DNA of 64,000 nt, taken from assembly GCA_015231915.1 (NCBI GenBank), contig JADGAR010000003.1:43002-107001 (forward strand). The letters run 5' to 3'. Positions 52,092 through 60,940 of the stretch are shown piece after piece; the first letter of the stretch is position 1; every line of letters starts with the position of its first letter. This DNA is from Magnetococcales bacterium (GTDB lineage Bacteria > Pseudomonadota > Magnetococcia > Magnetococcales > Magnetaquicoccaceae). The notes beneath the pieces were generated by a model. It ran no database searches, was not told where the DNA came from, and saw only the letters and a list, made by a program, of their open reading frames with translations. Position numbers and translations under genes: made by a program.

Positions 52092-52960
52092 GCGCCGAAC
52101 AGGAACCCCAGAAAGGGCAACCATCCGAACCACTGGTTGGAAAGAAACGCCCGCAGCAAAGCCTCCGACTGCCGATTCCTGATGGAAAAAAGCTGCCAGG
52201 CGGCATGCAGCCCCGCCCCCCCGAGAGCGGCGAAACAGACCACAGACAGTTGCAGGCGCCAGCCGACGAGGGCCAGGAGGGCCAGCGCCATGCCATAAAG
52301 CAGGCCCGTGGCCGCGATGTCGTGGCGTCCGAAGAAGATGGCGGTGGAACGCACGCCGATCTTGCGATCATCCTGGATGTCCATCATGGCATAGATCGTG
52401 TCGAAACCGGCGGTCCAGGCCGCTGCGGCCAGAAAGAGCAGCCACGCCTCCGGGGCGAGGGAACCGGAGGCGGCGCTCCAGGCGACCAGGACGCCCCAGG
52501 CGAAGGCGACCCCCAGATGAAACTGGGGCACCGGGATGAACCGCTTGGCAAAGGGATAGGTCAGCGCCAACAAGGCACCGGCCACGCAGTAGTGGATCGC
52601 CGCCATGGGCAGGGCGAAGGCCAGCGCCAGCGCGCCCAACAGCAGGATCAGCAGCAGCCGCCGGGCGGCGGTCAGGGAGATGCGTCCGGCGGCCAGGGGG
52701 CGGTTGCGGGTTCTGGCCACCAACGGATCGATGTCGCGGTCGGTGATGTCGTTGGCCACGCAGCCGGCGGAGCGCATCAGAAAGGAGCCGAGGACGAAGA
52801 TCGCCATGAGTCGCCAGCCTGGCCAGCCCCGCTGACTGGCGGCCAGTGCCCACAGGGAGGGCCACATCAACAGCCAGGTGCCGATGGGCCGATCGACCCG
52901 CATCAGCAGCAGGGACTCCTTGAACCAGGATTGGGGCAGATTGGCGACCCAGGCGCTCAT
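52088..52960 (-). CDS. ubiA: 4-hydroxybenzoate polyprenyltransferase UbiA
   Basis: This is a membrane prenyltransferase of ubiquinone synthesis, 290 residues. It shows RVDRPIGTWLLMWPSLWAL, the Asp-rich prenyl-PP motif NDITDRDIDPLVARTRNRPLA, and the second Asp motif in YAMMDIQDDRKIGVRSTA. Seven to nine hydrophobic helices are visible. Start 52960 in an ATGA overlap with ubiC; the longer in-frame reading to 53338 lies inside ubiC. Its stop overlaps the sensor kinase start. Confidence 0.96.
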   Translation of the reverse strand: MSAWVANLPQSWFKESLLLMRVDRPIGTWLLMWPSLWALAASQRGWPGWRLMAIFVLGSFLMRSAGCVANDITDRDIDPLVARTRNRPLAAGRISLTAARRLLLILLLGALALAFALPMAAIHYCVAGALLALTYPFAKRFIPVPQFHLGVAFAWGVLVAWSAASGSLAPEAWLLFLAAAAWTAGFDTIYAMMDIQDDRKIGVRSTAIFFGRHDIAATGLLYGMALALLALVGWRLQLSVVCFAALGGAGLHAAWQLFSIRNRQSEALLRAFLSNQWFGWLPFLGFLFGA

Positions 52961-53532
52961 GACGAAAGATCGCTCCAGAAGAGTTCCAGGATGCGACCGC
53001 GCAGCGCATCCGCCACGAAGAACAGGGAACGGCGGGCAAAAAACGGGTGATCCCCCGGCAACCCCTGGCGCGCGGCCAGGACCGGAGAGATGGCAAGGGC
53101 CAGTTGCAACCTCTGGCGCCGCATCCGTTCGTCCCGCGCCAGAAAGAGGGAACCGATGGGCTGCTCGCCGCGCTGTATGGCCTGGCGCGTGGTTTCCTCC
53201 ATGCCCGCCAGCAAAAGCTGGGAGTGGGCGAACAACAGATCGCGCTCCCCCAGGGCCAGCCAGGCATTGCGGGTCAAAATCGGTCCGGGAGGCTCCATCC
53301 GGTACTCCGGGGTCCAGACCTCGGGGAGATCCTCCCACTCCGGCAGCGTGGCCTGCTCTTCCAGGCGGACCCGTCCGGAGGCGCCGGTGAGGATTTCCAG
53401 ACGCCGGGTCAGCGAGTCCGTGCTGCCGAGAACGGCTTGAAAGGATTCGGATATCGCACGACCTCCCAGGTCCGGAAACGGCTCAGGAGCAAGCCAGGGG
53501 GTCGAAAATCGCACGGCAAAAGGTAACGGCAT
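52957..53532 (-). CDS. ubiC: Chorismate pyruvate-lyase UbiC
   Basis: The enzyme makes 4-hydroxybenzoate, the substrate of UbiA, from chorismate. This 191-residue protein shows WLAPEPFPDLGGRAISESFQAVLGSTDSLTRRLE, a central RNAWLALGERDLLFAHSQLLL and a C-terminal RRSLFFVADALRGRILELFW, all matching the family. ATG 53532 gives normal length; an extension to 53637 lacks family similarity. It forms an operon with ubiA. Confidence 0.88.
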   Translation of the reverse strand: MPLPFAVRFSTPWLAPEPFPDLGGRAISESFQAVLGSTDSLTRRLEILTGASGRVRLEEQATLPEWEDLPEVWTPEYRMEPPGPILTRNAWLALGERDLLFAHSQLLLAGMEETTRQAIQRGEQPIGSLFLARDERMRRQRLQLALAISPVLAARQGLPGDHPFFARRSLFFVADALRGRILELFWSDLSS

Positions 53533-53663
53533 AATGCAAGGAAAGGTTCGATACCGGGTGGATGAAAGGGACAATGCGTGGTAAAAGTATCGCGTAATGA
53601 TCGTTAAGACAATGCGTCGCTTGCAGGACCGAGCCACCCCATGCCATTTTTTTCCCGCCGACC

Positions 53664-54401
53664 ATGATTCCCCGTCTATACATCCCGCAAGGCGTGCGCC
53701 CCGGAGAGCGTATCGCGTTGCACGAAACGGAGCGTCACCGACTGACGCGCACCCTGCGGTTGCGCGTGGGAGACCCGGTACAGGTGTTCCATGAAAGCGG
53801 CGGGGAGTGGCGCGCCGTGATCCGGGATGCCGGCCCCCCCATGGAACTGGAGGTTCTGGAACACCTGAGCGATGGCCGGGAATCCCCCCTGCGGGTGACC
53901 CTGGTGCTGGGCCTGACCAAGAGCGGGGCCATCGAGGTGGCGGTGCAAAAGGCGGTGGAGGCGGGAGCAGACACCTTGATCCCGCTGCTCACTCGTTACG
54001 GGGTGAGCCGCCCGGATCCGCAGCAGGCCGAAAACAAGCTGCGCCGCTTGCAACGCATCGCGGTGGAGGCGGCGCAACAGTGCGGTCGGACCCTGGTGCC
54101 GGTGCTGCACCCCCTGGTGGGGTGGCCGCAACTGGCACCACTGCTTCCGGAAGGTCCGCGTCTTTTGTTCTGGGAGCATGCCGGCCAGGAGGGCGCGCGC
54201 ATGTCCGAACTGCCACCCCCGCAGGAGAGGGTGACCCTCCTGATCGGCCCCGAGGGCGGCCTTACCAGTGAAGAGGTCCGTTTCGCCCAGGAGGCGTTGC
54301 ATTTTCAATTGGTGACCCTGGGGCCGCGCATCCTGCGCGCCGAGACCGCCGCCCTGGTCGCGACGGCGGCCTGTCAACTGTTGTGGGGAGACATGGGATG
54401 A
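53664..54401 (+). CDS. rsmE: 16S rRNA m3U1498 methyltransferase RsmE
   Basis: This 245-residue SPOUT-class methyltransferase has an N-terminal PUA-like domain (HETERHRLTRTLRLRVGDPVQVF) and the knotted SAM-binding domain (VQKAVEAGADTLIPLLTRYG, IAVEAAQQCGRTLVPVL, LIGPEGGLTSEEV, TLGPRILRAETAALVATA). It forms an ATGA overlap with apbE and is divergent from ubiC. Confidence 0.96.
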   Translation: MIPRLYIPQGVRPGERIALHETERHRLTRTLRLRVGDPVQVFHESGGEWRAVIRDAGPPMELEVLEHLSDGRESPLRVTLVLGLTKSGAIEVAVQKAVEAGADTLIPLLTRYGVSRPDPQQAENKLRRLQRIAVEAAQQCGRTLVPVLHPLVGWPQLAPLLPEGPRLLFWEHAGQEGARMSELPPPQERVTLLIGPEGGLTSEEVRFAQEALHFQLVTLGPRILRAETAALVATAACQLLWGDMG

Positions 54402-55429
54402 AAGGCCGGCTTGCCTTGCTGCTGACGGTGGCACTCCTCGCCGTGGCGGGGTGGTGGTGGCAGGATCGACCGGTTCGACCCCGGGTCACCACCCGCCTGC
54501 TGATGGGCACCCTGGTGGAGATCTCCACCTGGGGGGTGACGGAACCGGTCTCCAGGCGGGCCGTGGGGCTGGCCTTCGACGAGATGGCCCGCATCGAGGA
54601 TCGGATGAGCCGCATGCGCCCCGACAGCGAACTCGCCCGGATCAACCAGGCCCAGCGCGGGGAGTTGCAGCCGATCTCCGCCGAATTGGCGCAGGTGGTG
54701 GCAAGGGGCCTGGAGATGGGTCGCCTCTCCTCCGGGGCGTTCGACATCGGCCTGGCGCCGCTCTCGGATTTATGGGGCTTTTCCCTGGAACCCCCGCCCA
54801 CCCGCCCCCCGCCGCCAGAACGCATTGCCGACTGGCTGGCGCAACGGGCGCGGCAAAACGGCAACGGGATCGCCCTCGGCGGAACTGCAGAGAATAAAAT
54901 CCGCCTGGAAAACGCAGGCGTCGGCCTGGACCTGGGAGGCATCGCCAAGGGCTACGCCGTGGAGCAGGCCGTCGGGATCCTGCGCCGGGAGGGGGTGCAT
55001 GACGCCCTGATCAATGCCGGCGGCGACATGCGCATCCTGGGCAGCAAGGGGGGCAAACCCTGGCATGTGGGCCTGCGGGATCCTCGGGATCCGCAAGGGG
55101 TGGCGGCGATTCTGGATCTTTTGGGCGAGGTGGCCCTCTCCACATCCGGGGACTACGAGCGGTACTTCATGGCGGACGGGGTTCGCCACCACCACATCCT
55201 GGATCCCAAAACCGGACAATCGGCCCGCGCCGGGCTGATTTCGGTTTCGGTTCAGGCCCCGGACGCCATGACCGCCGACGGACTGAGCACCGCCCTGTTC
55301 GTGCTGGGCGAGCAGGCGGGTCTGGAGATGCTGCGCCACTTTCCCGGCTGCGAGGCCCTGCTGATCCGCGCGGACGGCGGTCATTTCCAGACCCCCGGCT
55401 TCATCGGTCGCTGGGTAAAGGGGCCATGA
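54398..55429 (+). CDS. apbE: FAD:protein FMN transferase ApbE
   Basis: This membrane-anchored flavin transferase covalently attaches FMN to Thr in target proteins such as RnfG or NqrB/C. Residues 1-24 form a signal/anchor helix without a clear lipobox Cys. The body shows LLMGTLVEIS, the FDEMARIEDRMSRMRPDSELARIN segment, DLGGIAKGYAVEQAV, NAGGDMRILG, and the Mg site region HHHILDPKTGQSARAG with TADGLSTALFVLG. At 343 residues it is complete. It overlaps rsmE and the NusG-II gene by ATGA. Confidence 0.95.
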   Translation: MKGRLALLLTVALLAVAGWWWQDRPVRPRVTTRLLMGTLVEISTWGVTEPVSRRAVGLAFDEMARIEDRMSRMRPDSELARINQAQRGELQPISAELAQVVARGLEMGRLSSGAFDIGLAPLSDLWGFSLEPPPTRPPPPERIADWLAQRARQNGNGIALGGTAENKIRLENAGVGLDLGGIAKGYAVEQAVGILRREGVHDALINAGGDMRILGSKGGKPWHVGLRDPRDPQGVAAILDLLGEVALSTSGDYERYFMADGVRHHHILDPKTGQSARAGLISVSVQAPDAMTADGLSTALFVLGEQAGLEMLRHFPGCEALLIRADGGHFQTPGFIGRWVKGP

Positions 55430-55821
55430 ACCTCTGGCGACTTGCCGTTCGCGCCACCACCCCGGCGGATCGCCGCACGATCCTGACGACCGCTCTGGCC
55501 ATCGTCGCCCTGGGGGTGGTCATGGCACGAATGCCGGGCAATCGCGCCACGGTTTATCGGGACAATCGGCCCATCCTCGCCTTGTCCATGGATCGGGACC
55601 TCACCACGGAAGTGGCGGGCCGGCTGGGTCCGGTGAAGATTCAGGTCGAGGGCGGGCGCATCCGCCTGTTGGAATACGACTCGCCGCGCATGATCGGCAC
55701 CCGCACCGGCTGGATCCGGGACGCGGGCGGCACCACCGCCTGTGTCCCGTGCGGCATCCTGATCCGGGTGGAAGGGGAGCCGGGAGAAGAAACACGGGAA
55801 TACGACGCCGTGGCCCACTGA
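55426..55821 (+). CDS. NusG domain II-containing membrane-anchored protein
   Basis: This 131-residue protein has one N-terminal membrane helix (about 19-35) and an exported NusG-domain-II-like beta domain (GPVKIQVEGGRIRLLEYDSPRMIG and TACVPCGILIRVEG, with two Cys three apart). In many genomes such genes lie beside apbE, Gx-transporter and Rnf genes. The ATGA overlap with apbE supports a shared role in extracytoplasmic flavin or electron-transfer biology; the molecular function is unknown. Confidence 0.82.
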   Translation: MNLWRLAVRATTPADRRTILTTALAIVALGVVMARMPGNRATVYRDNRPILALSMDRDLTTEVAGRLGPVKIQVEGGRIRLLEYDSPRMIGTRTGWIRDAGGTTACVPCGILIRVEGEPGEETREYDAVAH

Positions 55822-55827
55822 TTTTGC

Positions 55828-55857
55828 TTGGTTGCTGCTCTTTCTTGGCATTATACT
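55828..55857 (+). promoter_or_regulatory. Candidate promoter of the Sia-type signalling operon
   Basis: TTGGTT (55828-55833) and TATACT (55852-55857) are spaced by 18 nt, in a short AT-richer gap 45 nt before the sensor-phosphatase start. The -10 box is good and the -35 box moderate. A promoter at this place would separate the signalling genes from apbE. Confidence 0.4.
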
Positions 55858-55901
55858 GCCAGATAACAGTTCACTCCAGCAACTCGTCAACCATCATTAA
55901 A

Positions 55902-58900
55902 ATGACATTTATCAAAAAACGCACATTTCGCCACTTGTTCATGCCCCTCCTGACCCTGTTGACCTGGCTGGTGATGCTCTCCAGCGCAGGATTGGCCGAA
56001 GAAAAGGTGCTGACGGCCCACATCCGCCATCGTCCTCCCCACATGATCGTCCAGGGAGAATTCCTGGGAGGCTCCCTGAAAGAACTGCTGGACCTGGCCG
56101 CCCAACGTCTGGGCTTGCGGGTGGAGTGGCGGGACCAGCCGTTCTCCAAGAGCATCGAGGACCTGAAAACCGGCAAGGTGGATATCGTGCCGCGTACCAT
56201 CCACACCAAGGAAAGGGAACAGTGGATCCGGTTTTCATCCCCCGTCGGTTATGAACAGCAGGAGATTCTCTTTCTGGTCCGCAAGGGTCAGGAACAGGCC
56301 ATCCGCAATTACGACGATCTCAAGACGAGAACCATCGGCACCAAAAAGGGCACCGCCTATTTCGCCCGCTTCGATCAGGACCGGGAATTGACCAAACACC
56401 CCCATGCCGGGGACGATTACGGACTGCTGAATCAATTCGTCACCGGGGCGGTGGATACGGTGATCGTCCTGGACCGCCGCGCCATGGAGAGCGCCCTGGC
56501 CGGTCTGGGCATCACGGATTACGCCTTCGCCCAGTACCGCCTGGTGATGGCCATCGGTTTGAACTACGGCTTCTCGAAAAGCTCCCCCAACGCCGTGCTC
56601 GCCGAGGCGCTGGATCGGGAACTGCAAGCCATGACCGCCAACGGAGAAGCCGAGGCGGTCCTGACCCGCTTTTTTCAAAACGAACGCGCTGCCGACCTGG
56701 CCACCCGCCTGACAGCGGATGACCGGCAATGGCTGGAGGCCAATCCCGGTCCCTTCCGGGTCGGGTTCACCACGGATCGGCCCCCGTTTCATTTTCTGGA
56801 TGGGACCCAGCCGCGCGGCTTTGCCATCGATTACCTGGACCTGTTGGCGTCCAAGCTGGCGCTCCCGATCCGCCATCAGCCGGACGCTACGGAACCGGAT
56901 ATCGCCCTCGACCCCTCCGTCGGGTCGGTCGGCAATGGCGATCTGGTGTTCACCCCGCCCTATCCGGGCAACACCACCGGGATCGCCCTGCCCAAAACCA
57001 TGGTCCGCTTGCGGGATCTTTTGCAAAAGGCGATGGGGGAGATTACGCCCCAGGAGATGAAACGACTCGAAGAGAAATGGCCCAACGCGGTCCCGACCGC
57101 CTCCGGAAAACCGTCGGATGCATTGCAACTGACCAGTGAGGAAGCGGCCTGGGTGAAACAGCATCCCACGATCCGCGTCGGGGTGATCACGGCCAATCCG
57201 CCGTTCGAATTCTTCCAGAACGGCAAGTTCACCGGCATGAGCGCCGACTTCGCCAACCTGCTTGCCAGCCAGTCCGGCCTGACCCTGAAAGCGGTTCCGG
57301 TCGGCTCCGGAAAGGAGGCCATCGCTGCCTTCAAGCAGGGGAAGATCGACCTGCTGCCGGCAATCACGGTCAGCGAGACTCCCATGGAGTCGCTATTGCT
57401 CACCGACCCTTACCTCTCCTTTCCGGTGATGATCGTCACCCATCGGGATGGGGCATTTGTCGGCGGTTTGGAAGACCTGGCAGACAAAAAAATCGCCATC
57501 ATGGAAGGCGACCTGTTGGGTGAAACTTTGGTCAGACGGCACGCCCAAACGCAACCGGTGATGATGGCGACACTGGCCGAGGCATTGCAGGCATTGGACC
57601 AGAGAAACATCGATGCCGTGGTGGACAACCTGGCGGCAGCGACCTACGAGATGCACCGGCTCGCCCTGGACAAACTGCGCCTGGCGGCCCCCACCCCGCA
57701 TCAGAGCGCCCTGGCCATGGGGGTGCGCCCGGACTGGCCCGAACTGCGCTCGATCCTCCAGAAAGGGATCAAAAAAATCGGATCCCGCGAGAGGAACACC
57801 ATCCTCAACGCCTGGATGGCGGTAAGGGTGCAGATTGGCATCGACATGAAGCAGTTGCTGCTGTGGATCGTCCCCATCGGCCTGGCGGTGGTGTTGATCG
57901 TCGCGGCGATCATGATCTGGAACCGCCGTCTGGGTCGCGAAATCCGGGAACGCAAACAGGCCGAGGCGGCCCTGGAAGCCGCCGAGGAGCGCAGCCGTCT
58001 GCTGTTGGAATCGGTGGGGGAAGGCATTTTCGGGCTGGACGTGCATGGGGCCATCAATTTCATCAATCCGGGAGGGGCCGCCATGTTGGGCTACCTGCAG
58101 GAGGAGTTGATCGGCCAGGAGGTATGCATCCTGATCAATCATCACAATCATGACAAAGACGGCTGCCTCAGGGAAAAATGCCCGCTACGGAAGGAACTGG
58201 TTCAGGAAAAACAGGCACACAGATCCGATGAGCGTTTCTGGCGCAAGGACGCGGGCTTCTTTTCCGTGGAATTTTCCAGCCATCCGATCTGGAAGGAGCA
58301 GCAGTTGATCGGGTCGGTGGTGGTGTTCCGGGACATCACCGAAAGGCTGCGCATCGAGCAAAAAATCCGCATCCTGAGCAGCGCCGTGGAGCAAAGCCCG
58401 GTTTCCATCGTCATCACGGATCCCAAGGCCCGCATCGAATACGTCAATCCCGCCTTCACCAGGGTGAGCGGCTACAGCACCGAAGAGGTCATGGGAAAAA
58501 ATCCCCGCATTCTGCGCTCGGGAAAAATGGAGCCAGGCTTCTACCAGCATCTGTGGCAAACCCTGCTGGCCGGCGAAACCTGGGAGGGTGAACTCCTCAA
58601 CCGCACGAAGAGCGGCCAACTCTACTGGGAGGCGACCACCATCTCGCCGATCCGGGGTCACGACGGCCAGGTCCTGCACTATCTGGCCAACAAGGAAGAC
58701 ATCACCCGACGCAAACAGGCCGAGGAGCGGCTGCAAGAGGCCTTGAAGCTCATCTCCTCCAGCATCCATTACGCCAGCCGCATCCAGCGTTCGATCCTGA
58801 CCCCGCCCCAGGTGCTGACCGAGGTACTGCCGGAACATTTCGTGCTGTGGGAACCCCGCGACGTGGTGGGTGGCGACATGTACTGGTACCGCCCCTGGAT

Positions 58901-59513
58901 CACCGGCACGCTGCTGGCGCTGGGGGATTGCACCGGCCATGGGGTTCCGGGGGCCTTCATCACCCTGATCGCCAACGGCGCCCTGGATCAGGCGCTGCTG
59001 GAAACCCCACCAGGAGATACCTCCACCCTGCTGCAACGCATGCACCAACTGATTCAATTCGCCCTGGGGCAGGACCGGGAAGAAGGGGCATCGAACGACG
59101 GACTGGAACTGGGGGTGTGCTATCTGGACCCCGAACAGACCACCTTGACCTATTCCGGGGCGCGTTTCTCCCTGTTCGTGGTCATGGAAGAGGAGTGCCG
59201 GGAGATCAAGGGCGACAAACTCGGCATCGGCTACCGGGATTTTCCCCGGGATATCCGCTTCACCGCTCACGAGGTGCCCTTGCGCCAGGAGTGGTGTTAC
59301 TATATGACATCGGATGGCCTCATCGATCAGCCAGGCGGCGAGTCGCGGCGCGCGTTCGGCAAACAGCGCTTCATGAAGCTGCTGGATACCCTGCGACAAA
59401 CCCCCGTCGCCGAACATGGGGAGCGTATCAAACAGGCACTGCTGGACTATCAGAATCACGAACACAGACGGGACGACGTTTCCGTGGTTGGTTTCAAGGG
59501 CATGGTCAACTGA
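55902..59513 (+). CDS. SiaA-like PP2C phosphatase with three solute-binding-type sensor modules and two PAS domains
   Basis: This 1203-residue membrane receptor has a signal/anchor segment (about 10-32). Three SBP_bac_3-like periplasmic modules follow: about 36-275, a shortened one about 284-400 (FRVGFTTDRPPFHFLDG), and about 424-640 (IRVGVITANPPFEFF). A membrane helix lies at about 648-672, then PAS1 (about 695-810), PAS2 (about 825-945) and a SpoIIE-type PP2C domain (VVGGDMYWYRP, GDCTGHGVPGAFITLI, YMTSDGLIDQPGG, HRRDDVSVVGF). The PP2C output and the adjoining siaB/siaC genes match the SiaA role of dephosphorylating SiaC. The periplasmic input is unlike that of Pseudomonas SiaA. Confidence 0.92.
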   Translation: MTFIKKRTFRHLFMPLLTLLTWLVMLSSAGLAEEKVLTAHIRHRPPHMIVQGEFLGGSLKELLDLAAQRLGLRVEWRDQPFSKSIEDLKTGKVDIVPRTIHTKEREQWIRFSSPVGYEQQEILFLVRKGQEQAIRNYDDLKTRTIGTKKGTAYFARFDQDRELTKHPHAGDDYGLLNQFVTGAVDTVIVLDRRAMESALAGLGITDYAFAQYRLVMAIGLNYGFSKSSPNAVLAEALDRELQAMTANGEAEAVLTRFFQNERAADLATRLTADDRQWLEANPGPFRVGFTTDRPPFHFLDGTQPRGFAIDYLDLLASKLALPIRHQPDATEPDIALDPSVGSVGNGDLVFTPPYPGNTTGIALPKTMVRLRDLLQKAMGEITPQEMKRLEEKWPNAVPTASGKPSDALQLTSEEAAWVKQHPTIRVGVITANPPFEFFQNGKFTGMSADFANLLASQSGLTLKAVPVGSGKEAIAAFKQGKIDLLPAITVSETPMESLLLTDPYLSFPVMIVTHRDGAFVGGLEDLADKKIAIMEGDLLGETLVRRHAQTQPVMMATLAEALQALDQRNIDAVVDNLAAATYEMHRLALDKLRLAAPTPHQSALAMGVRPDWPELRSILQKGIKKIGSRERNTILNAWMAVRVQIGIDMKQLLLWIVPIGLAVVLIVAAIMIWNRRLGREIRERKQAEAALEAAEERSRLLLESVGEGIFGLDVHGAINFINPGGAAMLGYLQEELIGQEVCILINHHNHDKDGCLREKCPLRKELVQEKQAHRSDERFWRKDAGFFSVEFSSHPIWKEQQLIGSVVVFRDITERLRIEQKIRILSSAVEQSPVSIVITDPKARIEYVNPAFTRVSGYSTEEVMGKNPRILRSGKMEPGFYQHLWQTLLAGETWEGELLNRTKSGQLYWEATTISPIRGHDGQVLHYLANKEDITRRKQAEERLQEALKLISSSIHYASRIQRSILTPPQVLTEVLPEHFVLWEPRDVVGGDMYWYRPWITGTLLALGDCTGHGVPGAFITLIANGALDQALLETPPGDTSTLLQRMHQLIQFALGQDREEGASNDGLELGVCYLDPEQTTLTYSGARFSLFVVMEEECREIKGDKLGIGYRDFPRDIRFTAHEVPLRQEWCYYMTSDGLIDQPGGESRRAFGKQRFMKLLDTLRQTPVAEHGERIKQALLDYQNHEHRRDDVSVVGFKGMVN

Positions 59514-59533
59514 AGGGAAAGGGGAAACACATT

Positions 59534-59950
59534 ATGGAAACGTTACAGTGGAATGACTCCCTGAGCGTAGGCTTGACGGAAATCGACAATGACCATAAAA
59601 AACTTGTTGAAATGCTCAATGCTTTGATCGTGGCCAGCCGGGATGACACCGAACGCACACGCATCGGCAAAATCCTCGACGATTTGATCAGTTATACCTC
59701 ATGGCATTTCCGCCATGAGGAACGACTCATGCAAACCTACCGCTACAAGGGATTCATGGCCCACAAGAAAGAACACTCCGGACTGATCGAACAGGCCGGC
59801 TCCCTTCAGCAGGCCTTTCACGCCAACCAGGCCGAGATCACCTCCGAAGTTCTGGGCTTTTTGCAACACTGGCTCACCAACCACATTCTCAAAACCGACC
59901 TGGAGTTGGGAACGTTCTTGCAACAAAAACTCAGCGGCCCTGCCGCCTGA
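59534..59950 (+). CDS. Bacteriohemerythrin
   Basis: This 138-residue four-helix di-iron O2-binding protein has every ligand motif: DNDHKKLVEMLN, SWHFRHEERLM, HKKEHSGLI and HWLTNHILKTDLEL. The start at 59534 is preceded by a purine-rich AAGGGAAAGGGGAAA tract; an in-frame reading from 58847 lies inside the phosphatase gene. Its position between the PP2C and siaB genes suggests O2 sensing or iron/O2 delivery to the same pathway. Confidence 0.95.
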   Translation: METLQWNDSLSVGLTEIDNDHKKLVEMLNALIVASRDDTERTRIGKILDDLISYTSWHFRHEERLMQTYRYKGFMAHKKEHSGLIEQAGSLQQAFHANQAEITSEVLGFLQHWLTNHILKTDLELGTFLQQKLSGPAA

Positions 59951-59970
59951 CATCACGAGAGGTTGCCCCC

Positions 59971-60516
59971 ATGTCCCTGGCTCGAGATCATTACCGGATT
60001 CGCAAGCTGCTGGAAGATGAAAACGTGCTGTTCTGCTACAGCGGGCCGATGAACGAAGGGCTACTGCCCGGCCTCGGACAACTCGTCAAGCAGAAGATCG
60101 CCGTGGAAACCGATCATCCCGGCACCGTACAAAACGTCTTTTCCATCCTGGTCGAACAGATACAAAACGTCATCCGTTATGCCACGGATCGGGATGCGTC
60201 GGAACTCGGTCACGGCACCCTGACCGTGGGGCGGGATGGCACGGGTTTTTTTGTCACCTGCGGCAATCGCGTGGAAAACGACCAGGCCAACCGCCTGCGC
60301 GAAAAGTTGACTTCCATCCGCGCCATGGACCGGGACGAACTCAAGGTTATGTATCGGCAGATCCTCAAGGGCGAAGTCCCCGAGGGGAGCAAGGGGGCCG
60401 GCGTCGGCTTCGTGGATATCGCCCGGCGTTCCTCGCAACCCATCGAGTTCGATTTTATCACGATTGATGACCAATACAGCTATTTCGCTTTGAAAGCGAT
60501 CATCCGCCCCAATTGA
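59971..60516 (+). CDS. siaB: SiaB family protein kinase
   Basis: This 181-residue GHKL-like protein resembles SiaB of Pseudomonas aeruginosa, which phosphorylates SiaC. It shows VLFCYSGPMNEGLLPGLGQLVKQKI, SILVEQIQNVIRYA (an N-box-like helix) and a C-terminal GSKGAGVGFVDIARRSS resembling a G2 box. It lies between the hemerythrin and siaC genes with gaps of 20 and 13 nt. Confidence 0.88.
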   Translation: MSLARDHYRIRKLLEDENVLFCYSGPMNEGLLPGLGQLVKQKIAVETDHPGTVQNVFSILVEQIQNVIRYATDRDASELGHGTLTVGRDGTGFFVTCGNRVENDQANRLREKLTSIRAMDRDELKVMYRQILKGEVPEGSKGAGVGFVDIARRSSQPIEFDFITIDDQYSYFALKAIIRPN

Positions 60517-60529
60517 AGGATACCGAAAG

Positions 60530-60913
60530 ATGGAGAACATCAAGATCGACGCCACGGAGCGCACGCCGGCCATCGACTTCAACTTCGCCGACAACCGCTT
60601 TTCCCTGCGCGGCGAATCCTACCCCGAAGATGTCCCGACCTTTTTCGGCCCGGCGCTTTCTGCCCTGGAATCCCACCTGCGGGCGTTGCAGGCCGGCTAC
60701 GTGGAGTTCGATTTCGAATTGATCTATTTCAACAGCACCAGCGCCAAGGTGGTGATGAAACTGTTCGATCTCCTGGAAAAGACCGCTGGCCAGGGGGTGG
60801 CAGTGACCGTCAACTGGCGCTTCGCCGAGGATGACGACAACATGAAAGAGTTGGGCGAGGAGTTCGGCGAAGAGTTGCAGGAGGCCACCTTCAACATGTG
60901 CGCCCTGCGCTGA
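60530..60913 (+). CDS. siaC: SiaC family regulatory phosphoprotein (DUF1987)
   Basis: This 127-residue protein begins with IDATERTPAIDFNF, has a GESYPEDVPTFFGP loop, and shows ELIYFNSTSAKVVMKLFDLLE, where the phosphorylatable Thr/Ser of SiaC family members sits. In Pseudomonas unphosphorylated SiaC activates the diguanylate cyclase SiaD. Here no GGDEF gene follows; the next gene encodes an HD-GYP phosphodiesterase. Confidence 0.9.
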   Translation: MENIKIDATERTPAIDFNFADNRFSLRGESYPEDVPTFFGPALSALESHLRALQAGYVEFDFELIYFNSTSAKVVMKLFDLLEKTAGQGVAVTVNWRFAEDDDNMKELGEEFGEELQEATFNMCALR

Positions 60914-60940
60914 CGATCCGGCGCACGAAAGGAGACAGGC

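Noticed and set aside
55845..55860. Possible sigma-54 -24/-12 site before the PP2C receptor gene
   Set aside because: The GG and GC elements are 9 rather than 10 nt apart and the flanks match poorly. The sigma-70-like reading is at least as good.
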